64,000 nucleotides of DNA from Nemania diffusa (taxonomy: Eukaryota; Ascomycota; Sordariomycetes; Xylariales; Xylariaceae): positions 1,178,001 through 1,242,000 of the forward strand of contig JBBPUQ010000001.1 in NCBI GenBank assembly GCA_038501195.1. The letters run 5' to 3'. The notes beneath the pieces are model-generated. The model saw nothing but the letters and a program-made list of their open reading frames with translations, did no database searches and was not told the origin of the DNA. Made by a program: the position numbers and the translations under genes. Each line of letters begins with the position of its first letter. Position 1 is the stretch's first letter. Positions 53,708 through 64,000 of this stretch are shown in pieces.

Positions 53708-55926
53708 CTACTCCTTCTCCTGCTTCACAGGTGAAGATCGAGAGCTACCATTCGCAACCAAGGGAGAGTCGATATGAACCGTAACACCCTCGTCCGCCGA
53801 ACCATCCTCCGAAGTTGCCGCCGCATTGTCAGAAACGACATTGCCGGGCCTATCCAGAGAGATGGTTAGTACTTGGGGTGGTGGGTGTACCAGTAGAGGG
53901 GGTCATTGTTTTCTTCAGCGTACTCGCTTTGACCACCACCACTAGCTAAACCGTGTCCCTGTCCACGAACGTTGATGCCGAACTGGGGAGTACGGGCAGC
54001 GTAGCCGTGGTTACTGTTATATCTGCAATGTTAATAAGTGATCATATAGTAAATGAAAATGGTTAGCAACTTACGGCGCAGCATTGAGAGCACGACGGTA
54101 ACCGCCAGGTTGGTTATACATGGTCGGGCCCATACCAACCATCGTAGTTCCGTAAGCGCCGACATTGTACTCGTTGGTGCGGAACTGTCGTCGCTCGGAT
54201 GTGATACGCTTAAGCTCCTTCTGGGCTGGAGTGTCAGCGTAACGAATCTGCATAGGCAAACCATCAGGCCCTAGCTTGAGGCCCTGGAATTCCTCAATGA
54301 CTCTGTCACAGACATCACGAGACTCGAATCTTTGGTTTCATTAGCGGCTAAACCTTCCAAACCAAAAGCAGATTCCATTACTTACCGTGCAAATCCAACT
54401 CCGCGGCTGTTGCCCATGCCATCTCGGAGGATCTTGCTAGAGAGGATCGTGAAACCGAGGAATACGGTACCGAGTTCCTAGAGGGTTTAGAGATGTTCGG
54501 TATCAATCATCAATAATAACTTACCGCTTCGGAGAAGTGTCGAGGGAGATTGGAGATGTAGAGGTTGGTAGATTCATCATCTCCTTCGGCCTTCAGACGG
54601 GAGTTGAACGACTCCTGAGGCGAACACATGTTAGTATGAAAGTGATCAATGATAGGTGCATCCGGCATTGCCAGCATGGCGTGTTTGTGACAGCAGAATT
54701 TGTCAGAAAGACGTGGGATGCTGTGATCACACGGTTCGTAGATAGTGCCGTAGGTGGGACGGGTGGCTGGGATGGTTACCCGTGCAAAGCCCACTTCGTA
54801 ACCCAGACGGAAGAATCCCCGAATGCATGCCTCCGAGTCACGAACATCAAAGAACTTCGCAAAACCAAAGCTAGAAAGAGTATGGATCAGTAGCTGTAAA
54901 TATAAATGAAGCAAAGACAAGCACATACCCCTTGCAGGCTCCTGTAGTAGTATCAATGATCGCCTTGGAGGTCTCGACTTTACCAAAGCGCTCGGTGTAT
55001 CGGAGCAAAAGTTCATCATCGGTGGTAGGATGAAGTCCGCGGATATAGACATTACGATTTCCAGGAATGTTGTTAACGAGGCTCTGCTCAAGAGTCTTCA
55101 TGCTCTTACGCGGAGTGAAGACCGCTGGAACAGCAGTAGGAATCGCGGGTTCACGTCGCAACAAGGCATCGAGGTCCCGGTCTACCACAAGGGGATAAGC
55201 GTAGAGGCTCTTGGGGTGATGGGTAACGTTGGGAGCTCCTCCAAGGTATTGCTGAGGCGAAGGTGTCGTGTAAGAGGAACGGTCAAAGACAGCAACTCGA
55301 GAAGCGGGATCACGAGAGGCCATGCTACCACCAAAGAATGGGGTAGCAGGAGTGGACTCGTTGGTCGAGTACGAGGAGCGGCGATTCTCAAGTGCCGGGA
55401 CCTCCTTGTTGGCGACCTCAGAGCGCTCGGGCATAATACCAGCACGGCCGGGGGTGTAGGGGACATAGGGGAATTGAAGATAAGTAGAGAAACCACCCTG
55501 AGTAAGGTAAGGTGCGGGAAAGGTAGGATTGTTGGCCGTCTCCGGAGCCTGCCCGTATGCGTAGGCAGGAATGCCGGTGGGAGCATAGCTGGCAGGGTAC
55601 AAGAGTTGGCCGTCAGCCGTTGTGACATAGGAGCTCATGACAGAAGGAACTGCGCCGTTAGGACCAACCGCAGCTCCATTGATTCCAAGACCGCCAAGCT
55701 GGTTGATAACAGCATTCATGCCCGCGTCAACAGAACTGTGGCCCGCGAGACCAGCCAGGTTACCAGCGGCATCATGAGTATTGGCAACCTGGGTAGCCAG
55801 ATAATGCTGAGGAATACCACCAGCGTTGGTAGCAGCTATGGCGCCCTGAGTCGTGCTAGAGGCATTGCCTCGCTTGGCTCCAAAGTTATTATCGGTCGAC
55901 ATGTTGCTATTAGGATGATACGGCAT
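53708..55926 (-). CDS. Two-RRM RNA-binding protein, MSSP/RBMS-like
   Basis: Likely cytoplasmic or nuclear mRNA-binding protein; the targets are unknown. Exons on the minus strand: 55926-54929, 54870-54780, 54614-54525, 54477-54386, 54329-54075 and from 54022. All junctions keep frame. A 290-residue low-complexity N-terminus rich in Ala, Gly, Pro, Tyr and Ser precedes RRM1 (NVYIRGLHPTTDDELLLRYT, RNP1-like KGFGFAKFF) and RRM2 (NLYISNLPRHFSEAELG, RNP1-like RGVGFARFE). The paired NLYI and GVGFAR motifs match the human RBMS/MSSP layout. Read straight through, the last exon stops at 53,866 (560 residues). Removing a 41- or 74-base intron (53,890/53,923-53,850) extends the protein to a stop at 53,708 (599 or 588 residues). 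Preferred start ATG 55,926, six bases after a consensus acceptor in the leader. Confidence 0.88.
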
Positions 55927-57320
55927 AGTTGTCTGTGATTTCTTTTAGGAGTTAGCTATTTGCAATGTATTGTAAGGGGGTGGTCTTGGGCAAGGGTAGT
56001 GTTGGTAAGAGCAAAAATCCTAAGTGAATTCTCCAAGTGCAAAGTGCGCCACGCATATGCAACTCAACCTAATGAAGTGATCGGATAGACAGGGGAATGA
56101 CATAAAGTGAGAGCACATGAAAGGTTGGCGTGGGTAGAGGCATACAAAGAAGTGTACGCGCTATACAACAAGATTGTGTGTGGAAGTATATGCAGATAAG
56201 ACTTGGGTGCTAGATGGAATTGCCAACACTGTAAAAGAATTACAAGACGCAACTCGACTTGCAGATGAAGGATATGTAGGCGTGAAGGTTGGGGGAAATT
56301 GGAGAGGATGGAAGTTATATTACCTGGTACAAAAGTAGTCGTGCGATTGAGTCTGGATTGATCTGAACAGATTAAGACCTAAGAAGAGAGTTGTTAATAC
56401 AGGGCTAATGGTGGCAGCATTCGACAAGCTAGCTTCTCTAACTAACGAGTCGATGTAGATGGGATTAATCAGGAACGAAAAGAAAGGTGTCTGGTGGGAG
56501 GACCGTGGACAGTCGACCTGTGTGAGGCAATGAAGATGGCTAGGGCTAGTGTACGGCGGGACGTTTGTGCGTCGGCAAGAAAGCCTGTGTAAACTGAATG
56601 GAAGAAATATAAGGTGGTAAGTATGGTAGTGGTGGGGTGATAGTTCAGGGTGGAAAGAAGGTTGTTCATGGTCAGGTACATGCTTTCGTTGAAATACACA
56701 CATAGGCAGGTAGTTCACCTATCAAGTATAACAACAGTGGGCTGGAGGCAAAGCCGAACGGGGAAATTTTGCGCGGAAAAATGGTTCAAATGTTTAGGCC
56801 GGTGATGGGAGAAAACAATGGCTGTGGATGGTAGTAAAGGGCTGCGAACGGTAGAGATATGGTAGGCTTGCAACAAAGTGCGTAAGTGTAGAGAAAGGAT
56901 TTATCGTGAAGGTTGCAGTTTAAAAGCAGAGATCCAAAATTACCTTGTAGTGTCTCTTTGGCGATGCCAATGTTGTTGCTACCAAGACAGGTCAGAAGAA
57001 AGCGAGTGGTAACAAGTAAAATAGTACAGCTAGCGAGCAAGATGGGAATCGAAGGTGACTGTGGAGATGCCGGTGCTGGATGAGTCGATGCTATGCTGGA
57101 GAACCAAGTTGGGAGAAGCAGAAAGGGAGGGGAGGGATGGGGATGAAGGTGAGAAGAAGAGATCCAGGTCGACGGCTCGAAGGCCCACGAGAATCCAGGT
57201 CCGAGACGAGCTGGGATTGGCTCTGACGCTCGGGGGAAGGTGTAAGGCTCGTGGGGTATAGAACCATTGGTGGTGCCCTTGCGGGAAGGTCGTGCTTACC
57301 TGACGTAGAGATAGAGGGTA
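55927..57320 (-). other. Long 5' leader region of the RNA-binding protein gene with probable introns
   Basis: On the minus strand strong donor-like sites occur at about 57,298 (CGTCAG|GTAAGC), 56,945 (CTACAAG|GTAATT) and 56,325 (GTACCAG|GTAATA). A good acceptor (AATCACAG) lies just before the start codon. This fits a 1-1.4 kb leader with alternative 5' UTR introns. The minus strand is pyrimidine-rich, and no other gene is recognisable. Inference from splice-site look only. Confidence 0.4.
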
Positions 57321-60300
57321 GTAGTGGGAGTATCGAACACAAGTAAGGCGCAGTCAAGCCTTGCTGAAGCGCAGAGGAAGCAGCGTGCACCTTGGTGATT
57401 GACTAGTGATGTAGTAGATGATGTACGCAATAAAGGTAGTATGAGGGTAGGTAGTAAGGGAGTATCGATCGTGATGTGCAATACGTGCAATGTGTTATGA
57501 GTTAAGAGAAAGGTGTAATTCGCAATTCGCAAGGCAAGACAGATGCCGAGAAAGAAGAAGGTGTGGTGAAGAAGAAGTGTAGGTTGCAGGTCGAGGGCCT
57601 CGAGGAGAATAAATAGAGTTCTCGGCGCAAAGCGAGAGAAGGAGAGGTAGAGGTAGAGGTAGTAGTAGCGCTACCAAGGTACGCGGGCGGGTAGAAGGCA
57701 GTAGAAGGTAGGGTAGGGTAGGTATGTTTGTACTTTACGCACATTAGGTAGTTGGGTAGGTAATTGTGGTGTAGTACAATAAAGTAAGTCGGCCAAGGCA
57801 GGTGACGTGGAGGAAGGTACGCAGGTTAAGAACCACCAGATAAACGAGTATACAGTGATGTTGTTTTGGAGGTTAACCGCAGCACGTGGACGGAGGCGCG
57901 TTGCTCTAATAACAACAGTCACTCGAGGCGGGCAACTGTTGGGGCAAACAACAGTTGCGAGGTAACTTGTACCTATACAGCGATTCCTGGCTCTTGTTAA
58001 AAAGTGCTCATGTCCATGCTTAATAACGAACCTTCCAGCTTGTTGCCAGGGAACGCGTGTCCTACAGACAAGAGTTTAGCCCTACTCTTTTGCTCACCAG
58101 CAAGAACTAGGCACAGTGAATAGAGAGCCGGCAGTAGCGTAATAACTACCCTTTGCCTACAAACAGCATCAGTCAGCTTTCGATACTATGTAATCGCTAG
58201 AGTAGAATAGATAGAAGAACAGAGACTTTGAGTAATATGAGATGACACGTTGGCCATTTGCCAAACTCAAATGTAGAGTCGTAACTAAGTCGGCCTTGTG
58301 TAACCCAACAGCAATACGAGTCCCTACCTATTGCTTTTGCTTGATTTTTTTGAGGCCTGCCAGCACACCAATTTCTAATAACACAGAGAATGTATATGAT
58401 AGGTTACCGGAATATTTTCTCAGCATCCTCTATGAGGACTAATTTGCTCTGGAGATCGAGAGTGTATCTGTGGTAAACTCTTCAAGTTTCTTAGACTGAA
58501 AATAGCGGGACTAGTTATGAAGTTACCACGCTATTAGCAAACAACATGCCAATATGATAGTAGAAGTGCTTACCTATAATATATTCTAGAGAACAAACGG
58601 AGTTACAATAACTTAGCGCCTCTTTTTCTAATGTAGAGTCTTGTTCAATTTGCTAGTTATTAAATATGGTCTTTACTTCGCAGAGATTTGCATATAAAGG
58701 AATCCTTTCCCCCTGGGATTCACAGCTCTGATTAGAAGAGATACAGATAATTAGTATTAAATGTTGATTGCATCAAGCATACCTATTTAGTAAGGCCCCG
58801 GTCCTCAAGCATGTATCGATGTTTATCTTGCAAGCGAGACCAGATGTTAAGTTATGGGAGTTTATGGCGTTATATAATCGGCAGAGATGATAACACTGAA
58901 GAGAGACCAGCCATATAATGGGCAATTTAGAATAGATATTATAATGCCAGAAATTGTAACTAGGAGCTTCCAGATCCAGAGGAGAAAGAGATGGCAGACA
59001 GGCTTTTAACACGGATTTCGTCGACAAATACATCAGCGTCAGCCAATCCAAGAGGGCAAAACCAGCCTCAGTTTCCCCATAGTTAGGGCAGGGCATATAA
59101 ATGTATATTAGAATATAATATGGAGAACTCGGTATGGGCGAATTATAGCGTAATGGAAGCTAGAGTCTCGCCACTTCATGCGCCTTCGAGGGCGGTGAGA
59201 CATTACGAGATGTAACGAGAAGGTATTTGGTCTAATGTGTATACTTAGCTCACATCCCCAGGAGGTAAATTTAACACTTTCCTATTATATTTTAGTAACC
59301 AAAGCAACGAGAATGAATATTACATGAGTAAATATTACTCTTAGAGTAGTTGGCAGAGATATCGAAGAAGAACGTTTGAGTCCTGATATTATTGCCATTC
59401 TTGTAATTTTAGATTTCTTAATTGTATATTAACTGTATTTACCGTTTCTCTTGAATGTTACCATGCCCGTCTCCTCCTCAGATAATAAGATGTACAAACC
59501 GTCAAGGAAACCTGTCATGAGTCATTACGTCTTAAATGTAGCATGCGTGTTTTACCCTTCCAGCTGCCGCATACATAAGCCACGATGTGAAATCCTGGTC
59601 CACCCCAGCCTATTGAATACGCAGGACGTCTATGCAAAGAATCACCAATTATGGAACACGCATGTTAACGTAGCATGGGAAGCTGCTACAAGTGTCGGAG
59701 CTGTTATTTTAATCGACGCCATCTGCAATTGAAAAATGTTGAAGGTACACAGAGATGAGTCGCCTCCGCCTCAACAATTTTGACCTAAAGAAGCCTGCAT
59801 AGCTGACTTCGGCTGGCCGATTTATCGAGAACTACTCGTCATAATGAGACAGGGTAGAGACAAGGATGACCCCTATGAGTGGACGCTGAAGTTCTCATTG
59901 TGTCGTTGTATCCGGCATAAAAAGCAACCAGTATCGACCTATGCTGATTGGGTATAGATCGTGTAGGGTCTTAGAAGAGTTGATCGCTAGTTTATATGGC
60001 TACTAGGTACACCATGGACTGGAAGGGGGATAATGATATAACATTGATTTGCATCTAGTATCTCGCAATACTCTCGATGGGCCGTGCATCGTATAATTGG
60101 TAAGATATCCTGACATACATAGTTACTCTAATAAACATACTGAAGTTATTTATTCTAGACAACTACCTCAAAAAGGGTACATCGTAATAACACATACGAA
60201 AATTCGTAGAGTACCAGCTACGAAGGCCTGGTGACATGGTCAAATATGTCAAGTGAAGATGAGTCTATATATGGAATCATTACGTTAGATAGTCAGCTAT

Positions 60301-60520
60301 GCATATACCTCCGAAATTCGTGCCAAACCTCTCTAATGGATAGACCGCCTGCCAAATCTAACCCCAACAACTTTGGGTGTAAAGTTGAGGTGTCGTAGAA
60401 TGCCTAGCCTGGAGGCTTCTAAACTCCCCCAAAAGGTCTACGCCAAACAAAACACCTTTCATGCCGGTTAAAATTAAATGCATATATCGCTGTAAGGTAT
60501 GCTCTCATGGATTTCTTTGT
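57321..60520. other. Gene-poor intergenic stretch
   Basis: About 3.2 kb. Purine-rich short repeats (GAGGTAGAGGTAGAGGTAG near 57,640; GTAGGGTAGGGTAG near 57,708) lie near 57.6-57.75 kb. A perfect 9-base hairpin is at 57,932-57,958. The longest frames are under 110 codons and match nothing I know. The part near 60.5 kb should hold the CPR 3' UTR. I see no tRNA. Confidence 0.5.
57932..57958. repeat. Perfect 9-base inverted repeat
   Basis: GCAACTGTT (57,932-57,940) and AACAGTTGC (57,950-57,958) with a 9-base spacer. Could be a protein-binding dyad upstream of the RNA-binding protein gene, or chance. Confidence 0.45.
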
Positions 60521-62713
60521 TCATGACCAGACATCCTCCTGTTAGGTTTGTTAGTAAAGATATGCAAACATGTCTGAGTGTAGGACTGCGACGTACTTGG
60601 TATTGATTGGCGGCTCTCATGTTCTTGACTACCTCTTCACCCTTTGACTCGGGAACGCCTCGTTGTTCGGCAATAATTTGGCCCAAAACCGTGTTGACTT
60701 CTCGAGCCATATTAGCCGCATCACCGCAGACATAAATGTATGCCTTCTGTTGAAGGAGCTCATTGATTTCCTTGGCCCTTTCCTTAAGACGGTGCTGAAC
60801 ATAGACCTTCTTGGACCCCTCTCTGGAGAATGCGGTAACAAGTTCAAATTTGTCACCTAAAACCTTCTTGTATTCCTGTAGGAGAGATTGTTAATACACA
60901 TTCGAGATAGTGTAACTTTGTTACATACCTCCCACTCAGATTCATATAAGAAATCTTCACTGCGTTTCCGGCAACCAAAGAAGAGAATGGTTTTTCCAAC
61001 ATTCTCGCCAGACTCCGCCTGCTTGGCGCGTTCTTGGACGAATCCACGCATCGGGGCCACACCGGTACCAGGGCCAATCAAAATAATTGGCTTGGAAGGG
61101 TCTGAAGGCAGCTTGAAGTTCGAATGTCGCACATGGACAGGGATGTGGATACCGTCGTATTTGTTTCGTGGGCCCAAAAGCTCGTATGTGAGCCCGAAGG
61201 CCTCGGGGTTTGGATCGCCATTCTGTTTCTGCTTGAGAGCAAATAAGTAGTTAGTGGCGACTCCCTTGAAGGGATCGCTGCGACCAGGAATCAACTGATT
61301 CTCAACAACAGCGGTAACCGAAATCTTCTTAGGTTGAACAAGAGAAGATGACGAAATAGAGTAATAACGTGGCTGCAACTTGTTGAGACCCTCAATGAAA
61401 GCCGAGAACGGAATGTTGCCCCACTTCTTTCCCTCACTGACAACGCTGAGAGTCCGAGAGATATTGTAGTGGTTTTTGCTGATCTTGTCATGGAAATAAT
61501 CCTTATCGCTACCAAGTTTTACCATCTCGGCTTTGATGCTCTCATCCGGGGCGAAGGCAGCCAACGTACCGAGGAACTGACGGGATACGGGTGCACATAT
61601 TTCCAGATGGTACCGGATAATTGCATCGTACGTCGTAGGTGTAGGGAAGGGAACCTTGGCGGTGGGCTCGAGAGCTTTGACACTGATGACGGTATCCTGC
61701 TTGTCCTTCAAATCTAAGATGCTCAACATCTCGTCGACTTCCTGGCCAGGGTTAGTCGGCCAGATCGCAAGGTGGTCGCCTGTCTGGTAAGATAGATTAG
61801 ATCCACTGATATCGACTTCCATGTGAAGGCAGTTTCGGTCTTTGACGCTGAACAGTTCCTTGGACTCGGCGATGGGGGCAATATATGGGTTGTGAGCATT
61901 GAACGGGCCCCTGGAGGACCCTTCGAGATGCATCTTGTTAGGCTCTCCCAGATATACCTCAGGGGAGTCCTTAGTCAAGTTCTCTCGCTCAACGATGCCA
62001 AAAATCGGCTCGTAGACAGCCTCGCGCTCCTCCAAGCCCATCTTCTCTGCCAGTGCAGCCCACATAGGATCCTTCCAAGCCAAGAAGTCTTCTTCCATGG
62101 TGCCAGCGCCGTCATCACCCTCACCAGCATCGCCGACTCTGTGAGCACCGAGCTTCGTCAAAGCCTTGTCGACGTTGCGAACCATAGAGTTATAGTGCTC
62201 GTAAGTGTTGTTGCCGAGACCGAATGCGACATAGGTGAGATTGCCTAGGGCGGGGTCGTTCGAGTTAGAAAAGGACGGGTCCTCGGATATGATGAACTCG
62301 TAAAAGTCGACAGCATTATCAGTGGGCTCGCCTTCACCGTAGGTCGCAAGAACGAACATGGCAACCTTATCTTCAGGAAAGGCGTCAAGGTTATCATAGT
62401 CGTACTCTTCTAAATCAACGACCATAGTCTCAAGTCCGAACCGGCTCTTGCCTTCTTTGGCCAACCTCGAGGCATAGTCCTCTGCGGTACCAGTCTGCGA
62501 GCCGTAAAAGATGACGCAGTTTTTGCCAGACTCTTCCATCTTTTCTACGATATTCCTGGTCTTTCCGGCCTTGGCGCCGCCATTGGCGTTTGCGAACGAC
62601 GCGGCATATGGGTCTTTGGTTACCCCCCAGACCTTGCCTTTTGTAAAGTAGGCAGCCGTGCCGAGGAGGATGACGGCGAGGACAACGATGTCCAAGGTGT
62701 CGAGTTGCGCCAT
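60521..62713 (-). CDS. CPR1: NADPH-cytochrome P450 reductase
   Basis: ER-anchored diflavin enzyme passing electrons from NADPH through FAD and FMN to microsomal P450s such as CYP51 and CYP61 (family knowledge). Three exons: 62713-60929, 60875-60597 and 60538-60521, with introns of 53 and 58 bases; 693 residues, normal for fungi. One membrane anchor at residues 9-23 (IVVLAVILLGTAAYF). FMN domain: FYGSQTGTAEDYA from residue 69, LATYGEGEPTD, FGLGNNTYEHY. FAD domain: RYYSISSSS. NADPH domain: IGPGTGVAPMRGF, FFGCRKRSEDFLYESEW, YVCGDAANMAREV. The last exon encodes only EDVWS, restoring the conserved terminal Trp region. The gene symbol is a family name and varies between species. Confidence 0.97.
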
Positions 62714-64000
62714 GTTGATATTGATGGTGATTGACAGCTAACACGGCAGGTTGGGAAACAAGTGAGACAGTTGTGTGGCTGACGAAAAGAGGGCGAAGAA
62801 CCACTTGAACTATTAGAGTGATTGGATCAGCAAACAATTGTGTGCGACCGGACCTAGCTGCGGGTACTACACCCTACACCATATGCAAAAAAACAACCGC
62901 GCGTCTCGCTCAGGACACGACTATTGGGTAATGGCACCTCAGACTTACAGAAACAATGTGTTAAGATGGGTGGACGGCTCAGTCTAGGTAGTCCAGTGGG
63001 AAAGAAATCTCCCGAGATGGTCCCCCGGGTCGATTTGCCGAGCGATCTGTGGTTGTCTACTACAGGGGCTCTAATAATAGAGCCACCTACTAATCTAGGA
63101 ACTAGGGCAGAAGGGGTTGCGAAAAGAAGAAAGGCTACGCTGAACGGCTCCGGCTCGAAGAGGGAGAACCACCCGAAAGGAAAGAAAGAAGCAGGAAAAT
63201 AGAGTGCGCTGGTTCCTCAAGTCCCGGTGACGGTGAGGTTGATGTCTCGAGTCACGGGTCGGTGGGTGCAGCAAGGCCGAGACGGAGGAAGAAGAGTGGA
63301 AGGGAACGTGGAACGTTGGGGAAATTTAGTTGATGGTGATCGGTGGCGCCGGGAGAGTTTTCTACTATTTAGATGTACAGAGCCACTAGAACAGCACGAT
63401 AAGGGTACCTACCTGGCCTGGCCTGCTGTACAGAATACCAACACTCATCTAACGCCGGGTGCCCCCACTTATGTATAGCTTGCCTCTTCGTCCATCCGCC
63501 TGCTTGGGGCATAAGTAGCGTAGGCACATAAGGTATGTGCATTTATGTATACGCATATTGGACATGCACATTAGGTAAGTAGTGTAGGGGAATTACATGT
63601 GATCATCGGAATACCTAGAAGCCGAACAATTCATATTTGTCGGAGACTATCGGTTAGAATCTACCTAGTGGGAAAGGCCAACTAAAATCCCCTTTGGACC
63701 TTGGACCTTGGACCTTGGAATATCTATTATACGTACATACTGCGTAACGCGCACATGTAGATACATTGGCTTACAGAATACCGCTTATTGAAATCTGTCC
63801 TTATACATCTACCAACATTATCTAAATCGTTCTATACTTAGTAAGGTGGTTCGATAATCTCTTAGCCCCCCTTTTCGCAAATCACAAGAAGATCCTTCTT
63901 TGTCTCAGCCACTTATGTCCAAGAACAAATATCTTACTCATCATGCGGCTAACGCCCCTGGCATTGCTAGAAATTCCTTATTGCACACTTAACATCATTG
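62714..64000. other. CPR upstream region and window edge
   Basis: About 1.3 kb with no recognisable gene; two short frames (62,924-63,202 and 63,227-63,478) look like chance. The first few hundred bases should hold the CPR promoter and leader. A three-copy CCTTGGA tandem lies at about 63,698-63,720, followed by TATGTGCATTTATGTATACGC-type low-complexity sequence at about 63,530-63,560. Confidence 0.5.
63698..63720. repeat. CCTTGGA tandem, 3 copies
   Basis: Three successive CCTTGGA units. Too short to interpret. Confidence 0.7.

Noticed and set aside
59451..59732. 93-codon open frame
   Set aside because: No recognisable domain, no splice or neighbour support, and in gene-poor sequence where frames of this length occur by chance.
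62924..63478. Two short frames upstream of CPR
   Set aside because: Low-complexity charged translations in what should be the CPR promoter/leader; no family resemblance.
63841..63870. GGTTCGATAATC, resembling a tRNA T-loop
   Set aside because: No acceptor, D or anticodon stem could be paired around it.

Overview
The window looks like nuclear DNA of a filamentous ascomycete (Pezizomycotina, class not resolved). The evidence is short GT-AG introns of about 40-155 bases, typical fungal housekeeping proteins, a patatin-NACHT-ankyrin protein of the fungal NOD-like type, and a huge A+T-only block of the kind left by repeat-induced point mutation (RIP). All gene calls come from reading translations and splice sites by eye; no database search was possible.

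Left gene-bearing arm (1-12,385). The 3' part of DBP10 (60S ribosome biogenesis helicase, +) converges on RPN1 (26S proteasome base subunit, -). About 2.9 kb without a recognisable gene follows. Then comes a multi-exon patatin-NACHT-ankyrin gene (+) whose ankyrin tail is short and which stops 175 bases before the A+T block.

A+T block (12,561-51,395, 38.8 kb). It has no intact gene. Its two ends are inverted copies of each other: about 1.74 kb each, collinear, and differing mostly by C/T and G/A transitions. Weaker collinear similarity continues further inward. Both outer arms (about 4.2 kb each) keep some G and C, and the left one carries a degraded reading frame. Inside them lie A+T minisatellites (7-base unit on the left, 10-base-like units on the right). 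The core between about 17.7 and 44 kb has many 60-base lines with zero or one G/C. It still shows relict repeats of about 300 bases, spaced like long terminal repeats, and domains of opposite A-versus-T strand bias. It reads as nested, RIP-erased transposable elements inside a long-inverted-repeat structure. By size and composition it is a candidate regional centromere or a giant terminal-inverted-repeat element.

Right gene-bearing arm (51,396-64,000). RIO2 (40S ribosome maturation kinase, +) starts only 332 bases from the block and is very GC-rich. It converges on a two-RRM MSSP/RBMS-like RNA-binding protein gene (-), which has a long, probably intron-containing 5' leader. After a gene-poor stretch comes NADPH-cytochrome P450 reductase (-), the shared electron donor of microsomal P450s. 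The housekeeping genes are independent of one another; the striking object is the A+T block and its mirror-image ends.
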